In this document: positions 8,585 to 17,922 of the stretch, piece by piece
Layout: every line of letters begins with the position of its first letter
Position numbering within the stretch: position 1 is the stretch's first letter
Assembly: GCF_016924145.1 (NCBI RefSeq)
Contig: NZ_JAFFZO010000007.1
Location: forward strand, 88,032 to 149,889
Source: Amphritea pacifica
GTDB taxonomy: Bacteria > Pseudomonadota > Gammaproteobacteria > Pseudomonadales > Balneatricaceae
Direction: 5' to 3'
Length of the DNA stretch: 61,858 nt
Translations under genes and position numbers: made by a program
Notes under the pieces: generated by a model
What the model was told of the DNA's origin: nothing
Databases searched by the model: none
What the model saw: only the letters and a program-made list of their open reading frames with translations

Positions 8585-10039
8585 TTAATGCACCGTACAG
8601 ACCATGCAGGGATCGAACGAGCGGACGATATGTTGCACTGACACCGGGTCTTTCTCGCCATCCGGCAGCGGTGTGCCCTGTAACGCCTGTTCCAGCGCAC
8701 CGGGAACTCCCTGACTATCCCGGGGAGAGAAGTTCCAGGTAGTCGGCGCGATAATCTGGTAATTACTGATTCGCCCCTTCTCAACACCGATCCAGTGTCC
8801 CAGACTGCCACGGGCGGCTTCGACCATACCGACACCGACGGCGCTATCAGGCATCGCACTATGCAAACAAAACCGCTCTGAGGGATCGATCTGCCGCGCC
8901 CAGCGTTCCATCTGCGGTACCACTATAGCCAGCTCCAATAATCTTGCCAGTATCCGGTTATGGACATTAGCGCCGCTACGGGCAGCCAGGTCCATCATCA
9001 GAGGGTGTCCGTTGTTCAGTTGACGGGCCAGGGCACCGGTTTCCATCACCTGTCCATCCAAACGCGGGGCTTTACACCAGCTGTAGCCCTGTTGATTCTC
9101 CAGAGAGGGCTGAGTCACGCCCTGTTCTGGGTGCTGAGGCCTGTCCTGCCCGGTCAGCCAGGCATGAGAGAGATCTTCAGTAATCTGGTTGCTATCCAGC
9201 GGTGTTCGCGTCCCCTGGGCATCGATAACACCGGGACGGAACAGCCGTTCCCCCTCCAACGGATAGTTGCCGTAACTCATAAACGGCACGGTCGTAGCTC
9301 CCAACTGATCCAGTTGCAGCTGTAGAGACAGGTGCAGAAAGGTTCGCAGATCAGAACTTTGCCAGGGTTTCTGGGCCGCCCACTGCGACAGCTCAGCCAC
9401 CGAGTTCAGCTGACTGATGGTCTCCAGTGTGTCGCCAAACAGGCGGCGTTCCAGAAACCGGCGAAAACCGGCCAGTATTGCCAGCATTTTCAACCGGTCA
9501 TGGGCTTCTACCGGTTTGGCGCTGCCACCCGGCTGAATACTCAGACTATGGGGCCACTTGCCCGCCAGCAGGCCCATCAGGTGGAGAAACTCTGCCCGGG
9601 CAGGCAGCATCTCCCGGGCCGCCTCCCCGCTCGCCGCACGATAACGTCGCTCCACGGTTTCATACCAGGGTTGGGCAGCATAAACGGGCCGGGCAAAATC
9701 CGGCATAAAGAAGAGATAGAAATGAGTTAAAAGGTCTGCCATATTTTCATTGGCAAGGATCAGATTGGTGCAGAGTTCACCATTACGCGGCATCCCCATC
9801 TGCATCGCATCAGCCAGTGCATAGGCGCAGGCCACCGACTGACTGACCGAACAGATACCACAGATCCTGGGCGTATAAACCAGCGCATCGAGCGGGTTTT
9901 TGCCCTGTAATATCTGTTCAAAACCGCGATACATGGTCGAGTTAACCTTTGCACTGTCAACCCGGCCGTCAGCGATATCCAGTGTAATTTCAAGATCCCC
10001 TTCCACCCGGTTAAACGGGCCTACCAGAATTCGACTCAT
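8585..10039 (-). CDS. hupV: Regulatory (H2-sensing) [NiFe] hydrogenase large subunit
   Basis: A 484-residue NiFe-hydrogenase large subunit. The first nickel-ligand pair is in RICGICSVSQS (Cys60 and Cys63) and the second is in the C-terminal DPCMVCTVH (Cys478 and Cys481). The protein ends exactly at the His where catalytic hydrogenases still carry a peptide removed by a maturation protease. This absence of a C-terminal extension is characteristic of the HupV/HoxC sensor class (group 2b). With the adjacent small subunit and PAS kinase it should report H2 to a HoxA/HupR-type regulator, which is not in this window. An equally good name is hoxC. Confidence 0.9.
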   Translation of the reverse strand: MSRILVGPFNRVEGDLEITLDIADGRVDSAKVNSTMYRGFEQILQGKNPLDALVYTPRICGICSVSQSVACAYALADAMQMGMPRNGELCTNLILANENMADLLTHFYLFFMPDFARPVYAAQPWYETVERRYRAASGEAAREMLPARAEFLHLMGLLAGKWPHSLSIQPGGSAKPVEAHDRLKMLAILAGFRRFLERRLFGDTLETISQLNSVAELSQWAAQKPWQSSDLRTFLHLSLQLQLDQLGATTVPFMSYGNYPLEGERLFRPGVIDAQGTRTPLDSNQITEDLSHAWLTGQDRPQHPEQGVTQPSLENQQGYSWCKAPRLDGQVMETGALARQLNNGHPLMMDLAARSGANVHNRILARLLELAIVVPQMERWARQIDPSERFCLHSAMPDSAVGVGMVEAARGSLGHWIGVEKGRISNYQIIAPTTWNFSPRDSQGVPGALEQALQGTPLPDGEKDPVSVQHIVRSFDPCMVCTVH

Positions 10040-10057
10040 CAGCTCAGCTTACTACGG

Positions 10058-11056
10058 TTACTGTTTTTCATGTTTCTGCTTACTGGGGGGATAGATGATC
10101 CGCTCAGAGACAGCGTTAGTTTTCAGTCGCTCCGGGGTTGCCGCTTTGGAAAGTGATGCCAGTGCGACAAACCAGGCTTTCGGCATATCGGTGGGCAAGC
10201 CCACCGGAATACCGGCAATTTTACGGGTTTTGGTGAACGCATAAGAGGGCTCTTCAAACTCAGGGGCGGTGCAGTTAATGCAGGCGTACCCCCCACTGGT
10301 ACACGAACCTTCGCCATTCCAGGGACGAATATTACAGTCCGCATGAGCCTGGGTGCCAAGGCACCCCATATTCTCCATCATACAACCCTGCTGCCCAGGC
10401 TGTTCGGCACTGGCCTTATATTCGTAATACTCATTGCGGGTGCAGCCATGGTGAACCAGGTGATCTGCATAGCTTCGGGGACGTCCCAGATTGTCCACCT
10501 GCCCGGGATCAAATTCATCAAGGGCGATCTGTAGCAGGGTATCAGTCACCCAGTTTGGATGGGTGGGGCATCCGGCGACATTGATCACTTTGTCACCACT
10601 GGCGGAGCGGTAATCAGCCCCCAGCAAACCACCACTAAGATCCCCATCAAACTGCAGACCGGTCGCTTCGGTAACGTTATCACCGGCGGCACTGATGCCA
10701 CCATAAGCCGCACAACTGCCGACGGCAATGGTATATTGCGCTTTTTCTGCCAGTTGCCGTACCCAGTTGATCATTGGCACCCCAGTGCCTCCCATCAGGT
10801 GAAAACGGCCCGTGCCCATCGGCCCCATCAACATCGAACCCTCTATACAGAGGATATCCAGCGGAATCGCTCCATCAATCACCTGCTGCAATATCGCGAT
10901 CACTTCCGATCCACTCTCCTCACTGAGGGAGGGGTGCCACAGCAAACGGATTCCGGCAGCATCAAGCGTGGTCATCAGATCCGGCGATTCAGCATTCAAC
11001 AGAGACATGCTACAGCCGCCACATCCACCGGACTGTAGCCAGAGTAGATTAGCCAT
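10058..11056 (-). CDS. hupU: Regulatory [NiFe] hydrogenase small subunit
   Basis: A 332-residue small subunit beginning directly at LLWLQSGGCGGCSMSLL, with no twin-arginine signal peptide. It is therefore cytoplasmic, as expected for HupU/HoxB sensors. Cys12 and Cys15 start the proximal Fe-S cluster, continued by VGSCAAYGG, VAGCPTHP and further Cys residues in HHGCTRNEYYEY, CMMENMGCLG, CNIRPWNGEGSC and CINCTAP. It overlaps the upstream kinase gene by eight bases and lies 18 bases ahead of the large subunit, so the three should be co-translated. Confidence 0.9.
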   Translation of the reverse strand: MANLLWLQSGGCGGCSMSLLNAESPDLMTTLDAAGIRLLWHPSLSEESGSEVIAILQQVIDGAIPLDILCIEGSMLMGPMGTGRFHLMGGTGVPMINWVRQLAEKAQYTIAVGSCAAYGGISAAGDNVTEATGLQFDGDLSGGLLGADYRSASGDKVINVAGCPTHPNWVTDTLLQIALDEFDPGQVDNLGRPRSYADHLVHHGCTRNEYYEYKASAEQPGQQGCMMENMGCLGTQAHADCNIRPWNGEGSCTSGGYACINCTAPEFEEPSYAFTKTRKIAGIPVGLPTDMPKAWFVALASLSKAATPERLKTNAVSERIIYPPSKQKHEKQ

Positions 11057-12413
11057 TTATATCCTCCCGGTCTCCTGATAACGGCGCTTGCTTAGGCAGT
11101 TCCAATCGCACCATCACGCCCCCGGAAGGATAATTATGAAGCGATAATTTGCCTCCATGCTCAGTGACAATGCCATAACTGATGGAGAGACCGAGTCCGG
11201 TTCCCTCCCCCACCGGTTTAGTGGTAAAGAAGGGATCAAATACACGGGACAAGTGTTCCTCTGGCAGGCCGGGACCGCTATCAAGTATGGTGAACCACAC
11301 CCGTTCAGCGGTTTCTCCTGCACTGAGTTCGAGCCGCGCCTGGGGTTGCTGCTGCATCGCATCGACGGCGTTCTGAATCAGATTGACAATCACCTGGTGT
11401 ATCTGCCCGGAATGCCCCAGCGCCATCAACTGAGCCGGAAGATTGAGATCGACCTGCACCGGACGATTGCTCTCTTTGATAATCCAGTGCAGCGCCGTTT
11501 TAATCACGTGATTGAAATCAAACAGGGTTTTCTCCGCTTCCTGACAGGAGGAGAACTGGCGCAGATCACGGACAATATCCCGCACCCGGTCCGCGCCTTC
11601 CATGGTGCCGGCGACCAGCGAATTCAGATCCTGAATCGCTCTGTCGAGACGCAGATTTTCCCGCAGTTCCCGCAACTCTGCTCTACTGCTGTTTTCACTC
11701 ACCGCATTAAAGTAGGTCACCAGTTTTTCGGTGTATCGGCGTAAGGCATGCATATTACCGTAGACGAAACTGATCGGATTATTCAGCTCGTGAGCAACAC
11801 CAGCCACCAGGCGCCCCAGGGATGCCATCTTTTCTGACTGAATCAGGCGCTCCTGTGCCAGCTTAAGCTCTGCATGGGTTTTATTCAGCTCTTTGTAGGC
11901 TTTCTGCAGCTCCCCCAAGGGGCGGCCAACCATCACCATACCCGCCATCCGGCCTCGTTTATCTTTACGAGGGCTGCAGTTCATGGCCAGCGGCACCCCC
12001 CCCTCATGCCCCACCAGCTCCACCTCACAGTCCCGCACCGGTGTCAGCCGTAGCTGATTCTGCATAGCGGTAATTTTAGTCTGATAAGGCTGGGCAACCA
12101 GCTCGACGAAGGGTTTACCTATCAGACGGTCGGCCTGCTCACCGGTCAGTTGCTCCAGAGCACTGTTAACCTGCTGAATAACACCCTGTTTATCGCACAC
12201 GATCAGCACGTCATTCATGGCGCTCTGGACACTGTCGAGAAACCCCTGGGTCTGCTCCAGTTCAAGGTTTTTCCGCTCTATCTCAACCTGGTAATGCACC
12301 AGGTCAGCATAGGTTTCATCCATTTTCTGGATAACACTGACCCAGGCTTCATCCGCCAGCTCAGGGGTTTCAGCAATATCCTTTGATTTTTTAGAGGCCA
12401 TCGGCTGTATCAC
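11049..12413 (-). CDS. hupT: PAS sensor histidine kinase coupled to the H2 sensor (HupT/HoxJ type)
   Basis: A soluble 454-residue kinase with no membrane segment. A coiled N terminus is followed by a PAS domain (about 58-170), a HisKA helix with the phospho-acceptor in GVAHELNNP (His208), and a HATPase domain with N-box and the DSGPGLPEEH and GEGTGLGLSI motifs. HupT/HoxJ kinases bind the regulatory hydrogenase through the PAS domain and are inhibited by H2. Gene order kinase-small-large, with an eight-base overlap, supports that pairing. The start is a GTG at 12413 or an ATG at 12401; no strong ribosome-binding site decides it. Confidence 0.85.
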   Translation of the reverse strand: MIQPMASKKSKDIAETPELADEAWVSVIQKMDETYADLVHYQVEIERKNLELEQTQGFLDSVQSAMNDVLIVCDKQGVIQQVNSALEQLTGEQADRLIGKPFVELVAQPYQTKITAMQNQLRLTPVRDCEVELVGHEGGVPLAMNCSPRKDKRGRMAGMVMVGRPLGELQKAYKELNKTHAELKLAQERLIQSEKMASLGRLVAGVAHELNNPISFVYGNMHALRRYTEKLVTYFNAVSENSSRAELRELRENLRLDRAIQDLNSLVAGTMEGADRVRDIVRDLRQFSSCQEAEKTLFDFNHVIKTALHWIIKESNRPVQVDLNLPAQLMALGHSGQIHQVIVNLIQNAVDAMQQQPQARLELSAGETAERVWFTILDSGPGLPEEHLSRVFDPFFTTKPVGEGTGLGLSISYGIVTEHGGKLSLHNYPSGGVMVRLELPKQAPLSGDREDING

Positions 12414-12483
12414 TGATTATTAAAAGCGCTTATTCAGCATATGAAATCCAGCTTACTCTGCGGATAAGACAAGTGCAAAACGA

Positions 12484-12837
12484 TCATTGAGTGCGCTCCA
12501 ACGCTGACTGACAGCCAAGACAAAAGCGGCTTTCGGGGCGGGCCAGCAGGCGCGACAGACTGATCACACTATCGCAATGTTCGCAGTAACCATACTCAGC
12601 CTCGCTGAAACGCTGTTCTGCATGCATCACTTCCTGCATCCGCTGACGACACTGTTCAAGATTGGCCAGCGCCATACTCTGTTGTTGCATCGCATCACCC
12701 CGGGAGACCCGGCCAACCGCCTGCTGATCCAGCTGGACAGGCCTGGCACTCTGTTCCAGACTGGCTATCTCCTCGCTCAGTTGCTGTTTCAGTTTAGTCA
12801 GTGCCTCGTGACACCGCTCCAGCTGCTCACGATCCAT
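12484..12837 (-). CDS. DksA/TraR-family zinc-finger protein
   Basis: About 117 residues: an N-terminal helical hairpin rich in Glu, Gln and Arg (1-75), then a four-Cys zinc finger, CEHCDSVIS and CLGCQSALE, typical of DksA/TraR proteins. These bind the RNA polymerase secondary channel and change promoter response, often with ppGpp. It is shorter than DksA itself, and the coiled-coil tip cannot be judged by eye. The gene overlaps the end of the hybrid kinase by 11 bases and precedes the H2-sensor kinase. This suggests co-expression with signalling genes, although a role in H2 sensing is not known. Confidence 0.75.
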   Translation of the reverse strand: MDREQLERCHEALTKLKQQLSEEIASLEQSARPVQLDQQAVGRVSRGDAMQQQSMALANLEQCRQRMQEVMHAEQRFSEAEYGYCEHCDSVISLSRLLARPESRFCLGCQSALERTQ

Positions 12838-14608
12838 CAATACACGACTCCGCAACCTGTTGAGGGGGCTGTAGCAGGTGGCTGATCAACGCCCTCAGTT
12901 TACCCGGCTTAACCGGCTTATTCAGCACCGGCAATTGCCGTTCACGAAAGAGCTTACGCCCTTCCGGAGAGCGGTCAGCGGTAATAATAGCAGCGGGAAT
13001 ATCATAACCGGCATAGCGTCGCACCTGATCAACAGCTTCAACACCGGTGGCATCATTGTTCAGATGATAATCGGCCAGAATCAGCTGCGGTTTTACCCCT
13101 TTACTGAGATAGTTTTCAATCGCTTCTGCCGGGTCAATAGCCATGCAAACCTCGCAGTGCCACTGCTCCAGCAGTGCCTGCATGCTGACCAGAATATCCT
13201 GTTCATTATCGATCACCAGAATCGGGCGGCCACTAAGATCCTGCTGCGGTATCTGTTGTGGTTGTAGGATCGGCTGCACCGGTTCACTACTGATCGGTAC
13301 CGAGACACTGAACATGGTGCCCTTACCCGGCGTGGAGCTGACTCTGATCGGGTGGTCGAGCATTCCGGCAATCCGTTCAACAATCGCCAGTCCCAGACCG
13401 ACTCCTTTACGGCCGGTCTGATACTGATGATCGATCTGTTGAAACTCTCTGAAGATATCCCCGAGCTTATCTTCCGCAATACCAGGACCGGTATCCCACA
13501 CCTGCAATTCAAGATGATCTCCCCGACGACGCGCCCCCAGCACAACCCTGCCCGCCGGGGTATAGCGAAACGCATTGCTGAGAAAATTGCGCAGCACCCG
13601 CATCAACAGACGGGTATCACTGCGAATATTGAGACCACTACTCAGCACCCGCAACGAAACAGAGCGCTGTTCGGCCACCGGCTGAAACTCCACCTGCAAC
13701 ATGCGGAACAGATAATCCAGAGGGATACTGGTCAGATCCGGTTGCACCGCGTTCTGATCCAGACGAGCGATATCCAGCAGATCACTCAGCAGCTCCTCCG
13801 CACCCTCAAGGGCTATATGGATCCGCTCAACCAGATGATTATTTTCTTCAGCCAGCTCCCGTTCCTGCAAAGTGGAAACCAGTAACCGTGCGGCATTCAG
13901 GGGCTGCAACAGATCGTGACTGGCGGCCGCCAGATATTTGTCTTTACTCTTATTCGCCTGCTCTGCAGCATCCCGGGCCACTTTAAGTGCCTGCTCTATA
14001 CTACTGCGTTCATTGATCTCGCTGACCAGTTGCTGATTCAGGGAAACCAGCTCCCGGGTACGATCCTCAACCCGCTGCTCCAGCTCTTCGTTGAGTTTCT
14101 TGAGTTTATCCTGAGCTTTCTTACGCTCAGTAATATCGGCAACAAACGCTTCCATCAGGCTGCCCTGGTCATCATCTTTTAACAGCACATTGAGCGACAC
14201 ATCGACAGCACTGCCATCCTGACGCAACAACCGGGTCTCATAGCCGAACAGCTTGCCATATAGTTTGAGTTTTTCCAGCAGCAGCGGATATTCATCTTTA
14301 TCAAACAGCAGACCCGAGGCAAATGACTCAACCCGCCTGCACAGCTGCTGCGGGTCGGTATAACCACAAATTCTCGCCAGTGCCGGATTCGCCGCCACCA
14401 GACCGCTGTCCAGCCGGGCCTGAAAAATACCATGCTGAGCATGCTCAAAGATCGACTTATACCGATTTCGTTCCTCTTCCAGCTCTTCAAGTTTGGCAAC
14501 CAGTTCTGGATAGTGGCTCTTACGCGCTGACTGGCCACCCAGCCCCATCAGCCGTTCTATCGTGAGTTTATCACTGGAAGAGTGCTCAGCCTCAAAGCGC
14601 TTCTTCAT
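12827..14608 (-). CDS. Hybrid PAS sensor kinase-response regulator (NahK/ErcS'-like)
   Basis: About 593 residues and no membrane segment. Order: N-terminal coil, PAS with PAC (about 45-165, ending VADITERKKAQ), coiled coil, HisKA with AAASHDLLQPLNAAR (His near 231), HATPase with DTGPGIAEDK and GVGLGLAIV, then a receiver domain with LILADYHL (phospho-Asp near 515) and the NKPVKPGKL lysine. This layout matches Pseudomonas NahK/ErcS'. The downstream position next to an ErcA-like dehydrogenase mirrors the ethanol-oxidation regulatory set of pseudomonads. The gene overlaps the upstream dehydrogenase by 17 bases. The start at 14608 follows CGAGGTGG; an ATG at 14623 is also possible. Confidence 0.8.
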   Translation of the reverse strand: MKKRFEAEHSSSDKLTIERLMGLGGQSARKSHYPELVAKLEELEEERNRYKSIFEHAQHGIFQARLDSGLVAANPALARICGYTDPQQLCRRVESFASGLLFDKDEYPLLLEKLKLYGKLFGYETRLLRQDGSAVDVSLNVLLKDDDQGSLMEAFVADITERKKAQDKLKKLNEELEQRVEDRTRELVSLNQQLVSEINERSSIEQALKVARDAAEQANKSKDKYLAAASHDLLQPLNAARLLVSTLQERELAEENNHLVERIHIALEGAEELLSDLLDIARLDQNAVQPDLTSIPLDYLFRMLQVEFQPVAEQRSVSLRVLSSGLNIRSDTRLLMRVLRNFLSNAFRYTPAGRVVLGARRRGDHLELQVWDTGPGIAEDKLGDIFREFQQIDHQYQTGRKGVGLGLAIVERIAGMLDHPIRVSSTPGKGTMFSVSVPISSEPVQPILQPQQIPQQDLSGRPILVIDNEQDILVSMQALLEQWHCEVCMAIDPAEAIENYLSKGVKPQLILADYHLNNDATGVEAVDQVRRYAGYDIPAAIITADRSPEGRKLFRERQLPVLNKPVKPGKLRALISHLLQPPQQVAESCIDGS

Positions 14609-15755
14609 AGACCACCTCGACATCCCGCTTACTGGACCTGCGTGGATTGGTCAGAATACAGGGGTCTTTGATCGCCTTAGCAGACAGTTCAGGTATATCG
14701 CTGAGATTAACGCCCCGGGATGCCAGCCCTTCAACTAACCCCACATCACGTTTGAGCTGTATCACCCGATCCTGCAGACGTTTATGCACCATCAGGTTAT
14801 TCATCCCCCGGGTGTCGATCCCCATGGTTTCAGCAACCACCCGGAACTTATCTTCGGCGGATTTAAAGTTAAAACCGATCACATGTTCCAGCAACATGGC
14901 GTTACACATCCCGTGGGGCAGATCGAGAAAGCCTCCCAGACTGTGTGACATCGCGTGTACAGCCCCGAGAATTGCATTGGAAAACGCCAGCCCCGCTTTC
15001 ATACTCCCTAACATCACCTGCTCCCTCAGTTTCAGGTCTGTGGGATCCTTTACCAGCGCCACCAGATTGTCATTCACCAATCTGATTGCATCCAGGGCAT
15101 GCATATCGGTCAGCGGGCCTGAACCGGTGGAGACAAATGCCTCTATTGCATGTACCAGCGCATCCACGCCGGTGCAGGCGGTCAGAAAGGGGTCCATAGT
15201 GACGGTTGTCTCCGGATCGATCAGAGAAACATCCGGGACCACCGCTTTGCTGACAATGGAGATTTTCATCCTCTCCTGCTGGTCATTGATAATGGCAAAC
15301 TGAGAAACATCGGCAGAGGTCCCGGCGGTGGTGGGGATAAAGATCAGCGGCGGGATTGCCATCTCAATCGTATCGACCCCTTCAAATTCCAGAATATGAC
15401 GGTTGTGGGTCGCCACAATGCCGATCCCTTTCGCGCAATCCATCGGGCTGCCACCGCCAACGGCAACAATCAGATTGCAGCCATGCTGGGTATAGAGCTG
15501 AGCACCTTTCATCACCTCTTCGGAACGGGGATTAGGGGAAACGTCGGTAAACAGCTCATACTCAAACCCACCCATCTGCAGGTCCTGAGCGACCTCTGTT
15601 ACCCAACCGGCAGCCTGAACGCCGGGATCGGAGACCAGCAGAATTTTGCGGGCACCAAACGAGCGGGCAAAGTTGGCGACTGTTTTTCTCGCGCCTGCTC
15701 CAAAGACGATTTCAGGGGCCACAAATTTTCGCAGATTAGCAATATCATCACTCAT
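14592..15755 (-). CDS. ercA: Iron-containing alcohol dehydrogenase, ErcA-like
   Basis: A group III alcohol dehydrogenase of about 387 residues. The NAD-site motif VGGGSPMDCAKG is followed by PTTAGTSADVSQF and by metal ligands in TGVDALVHAIEAF, AVHAMSHSLGG and LPHGMCNAML. In Pseudomonas, ErcA takes part in the regulatory cascade for PQQ-ethanol oxidation and is linked to the ErcS' kinase. Here it overlaps a kinase of the same type, which supports the name. The ATG at 15755 has GGGA upstream; a TTG at 15770 is possible but weaker. It may alternatively be a plain ethanol or lactaldehyde dehydrogenase. Confidence 0.75.
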   Translation of the reverse strand: MSDDIANLRKFVAPEIVFGAGARKTVANFARSFGARKILLVSDPGVQAAGWVTEVAQDLQMGGFEYELFTDVSPNPRSEEVMKGAQLYTQHGCNLIVAVGGGSPMDCAKGIGIVATHNRHILEFEGVDTIEMAIPPLIFIPTTAGTSADVSQFAIINDQQERMKISIVSKAVVPDVSLIDPETTVTMDPFLTACTGVDALVHAIEAFVSTGSGPLTDMHALDAIRLVNDNLVALVKDPTDLKLREQVMLGSMKAGLAFSNAILGAVHAMSHSLGGFLDLPHGMCNAMLLEHVIGFNFKSAEDKFRVVAETMGIDTRGMNNLMVHKRLQDRVIQLKRDVGLVEGLASRGVNLSDIPELSAKAIKDPCILTNPRRSSKRDVEVVYEEAL

Positions 15756-15854
15756 TTCAGATCCCGGCAAGGGCTTACGCCCTGCATATACTTATTGTTC
15801 TGGCGCATCTTTTTCAAATGCGTAATCGAGTAATTATATCAGTGTAACAGACAT

Positions 15855-15880
15855 AAAAAAGGCGACCAGTGGTCGCCTTT
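15855..15880 (-). terminator. Terminator of htpG
   Basis: AAAGGCGACC, loop AGT, GGTCGCCTTT, with an A run on the plus strand that becomes a T run in the htpG direction. It lies 18 bases past the htpG stop. Confidence 0.85.
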
Positions 15881-15897
15881 AGTAACAGCCTATCGGA

Positions 15898-17805
15898 TTA
15901 GCTGATCAGATTAAGCAGCAGTTTATTGAGACGACCGACATAGGCGGCCGGATCATCCAGTTGCCCACCGGCGGCCAGTTGCGCCTGTTCAAACACCACC
16001 AGTGCCAGCTCGCTGAAGCGGTCTTCATCGGTCTCGTTATCCAGCTTGCTGATCAGCGGGTGCTCGGGGTTGATCTCAAAGATCGGCTTGCTTTCCGGTA
16101 CTGCCTGACCTGCTGCCTCCATAATCTTACGCATCTGAATACCCATATCATAAGCACCCAGCACCACGCAGGCAGGGGACTCAGTCAGACGATGGGTGAT
16201 GCGCACTTCACTGACCTGAGCATCAAGGCTGCTCTTCAGACGCTCAACCAGGCCTTCCAGCTCTTTGGCGGTCTCTTCGTGAGCTTTCTTCTCCTCTTCA
16301 TTCTCAGTTTCACCCAGATCCAGTTCGCCTTTGCTGACATCCTGGAAGGACTTACCGTCGAAGTCGAACAGCTGACTCATCAGCCACTCATCAACACGGT
16401 CAGACATCAGCAGCACTTCGATCCCCTTCTTGCGGAAGATCTCGAGGTGAGGGCTGTTCTTCGCCGTGTTGTAGTTTTCTGCAACTGCGTAGTAGATCTT
16501 CTCCTGACCTTCCTGCATCCGGGAAACATAGTCTTCCAGCGAGACATTCTGTACGGAGGAGTCATTATGGGTTGATGCAAAACGCAGCAACTTAAGAATA
16601 GTATCTTTGTTCGCGTGATCTTCCGCCGGCCCCTCTTTCAGCACTTCACCGAACTCAGTCCAGAATGTCGCATATTGCTCAGGATCGTTTTTAGCCAGTT
16701 TACCCAGCATATCCAGCGCACGCTTGGTCAGTTGAGTTTTCAGCTTATCGACCACAGGGTCTTTCTGTAGAATTTCACGGGAGACATTCAATGACAGATC
16801 ACTGGTATCCACCACACCTTTGATAAAGCGCAGATACATCGGCAGGAACTGGTCTGCCTGATCCATAATGAAGACCCGCTGGACGTAGAGTTTCAGGCCA
16901 CGGGGGGTGTCACGGTTCCACAGATCATAGGGGGCATGAGCCGGCACATAGAGCAGGCTGGTGTAATCCAGCTTACCCTCGACCCGGTTATGGCTCCACT
17001 TCAGTGGGTCCTGGAAGTCATGGGAGATATGCTTGTAGAACTCCTTAAACTCCTCTTCGCTGATATCACTTTTAGAGCGGGTCCAGAGCGCGGTAGCGGA
17101 GTTAACAGTTTCATCCTCGGGTGCTGCGGGTTCTTCCCCCTCTTCGACCGGTGCCGCTTCTTTCTGCATAATCACCGGCAGAGAGATATGATCAGAGTAC
17201 TTACGCACCAGGCTGCGCAGACGGAAGCTATTCGCGAACTCCAGCTCTTCATCTTTCAGGTGCAGAATAATGGTGGTACCACGTTGCGCTTTTTCAACGG
17301 TTCCTACGGTGAACTCACCCTCACCCTGAGACACCCAGTGAACCCCTTCAGAAGCGGGCTGGCCGGCACGGCGGGTAATCACTTCCACCTCTTTTGCGAC
17401 GATAAATGCAGAGTAGAAGCCAACCCCGAACTGACCGATCAGCTGCGAGTCTTTTTTCTGATCGCCACTCAGTTGAGAGAGGAACTGAGAGGTTCCGGAT
17501 TTTGCGATGGTTCCCAGATGCTCAATCACATCCTGACGGGTCATACCGATGCCGTTGTCATCGATGGTGATGGTTTTTGCCTTCTCATCAAATTCGATGC
17601 GAATACGCAGATCGCCATCACCCTCATAGAGGTCGTCATTAGACAGTGCTTCAAACCGCAGTTTATCCGCTGCATCGGAAGCGTTGGAGATCAGTTCCCG
17701 AAGAAAGATCTCTTTATTTGAATACAGAGAATGAATCATCAGGTGAAGCAGTTGCTTCACTTCGGTTTGAAAGCCAAGAGTTTCCTGCTGAGTTTCTGTG
17801 CTCAT
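15898..17805 (-). CDS. htpG: Molecular chaperone HtpG (Hsp90)
   Basis: A 635-residue cytoplasmic Hsp90 with the N-terminal GHKL ATPase: [23 protein letters not shown] and [14 protein letters not shown]. The middle domain carries the catalytic-loop Arg in LNVSREIL, and the C-terminal dimerisation domain follows. It folds and remodels client proteins with DnaK. Full length for the family. A sigma32 promoter lies 64-91 bases upstream and a terminator follows, so it is probably transcribed alone under heat-shock control. Confidence 0.98.
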   Translation of the reverse strand: MSTETQQETLGFQTEVKQLLHLMIHSLYSNKEIFLRELISNASDAADKLRFEALSNDDLYEGDGDLRIRIEFDEKAKTITIDDNGIGMTRQDVIEHLGTIAKSGTSQFLSQLSGDQKKDSQLIGQFGVGFYSAFIVAKEVEVITRRAGQPASEGVHWVSQGEGEFTVGTVEKAQRGTTIILHLKDEELEFANSFRLRSLVRKYSDHISLPVIMQKEAAPVEEGEEPAAPEDETVNSATALWTRSKSDISEEEFKEFYKHISHDFQDPLKWSHNRVEGKLDYTSLLYVPAHAPYDLWNRDTPRGLKLYVQRVFIMDQADQFLPMYLRFIKGVVDTSDLSLNVSREILQKDPVVDKLKTQLTKRALDMLGKLAKNDPEQYATFWTEFGEVLKEGPAEDHANKDTILKLLRFASTHNDSSVQNVSLEDYVSRMQEGQEKIYYAVAENYNTAKNSPHLEIFRKKGIEVLLMSDRVDEWLMSQLFDFDGKSFQDVSKGELDLGETENEEEKKAHEETAKELEGLVERLKSSLDAQVSEVRITHRLTESPACVVLGAYDMGIQMRKIMEAAGQAVPESKPIFEINPEHPLISKLDNETDEDRFSELALVVFEQAQLAAGGQLDDPAAYVGRLNKLLLNLIS

Positions 17806-17868
17806 CTATCAATTCCCAATCTTACTGTTACAAAGATTTACTGTTAAAACGAAAATCGTTGACACTAA

Positions 17869-17896
17869 AGATGGGGACAGCCCCTCTCTTTTCAAG
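17869..17896 (-). promoter_or_regulatory. Sigma32 heat-shock promoter of htpG
   Basis: On the minus strand, CTTGAAA and CCCCATCT are separated by 13 bases. This is an essentially perfect match to the RpoH consensus. The -35 element also sits in a small inverted repeat (AGCCCCT/AGGGGCT). Confidence 0.88.
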
Positions 17897-17922
17897 GGGC
17901 TATATCGCAAAAGCAGGACAAA

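Noticed and set aside
8585-11056. Energy-conserving or uptake hydrogenase
   Set aside because: No C-terminal extension on the large subunit, no Tat signal on the small subunit, no cytochrome b or maturation genes, and a PAS kinase in the same operon: the sensor class fits better.
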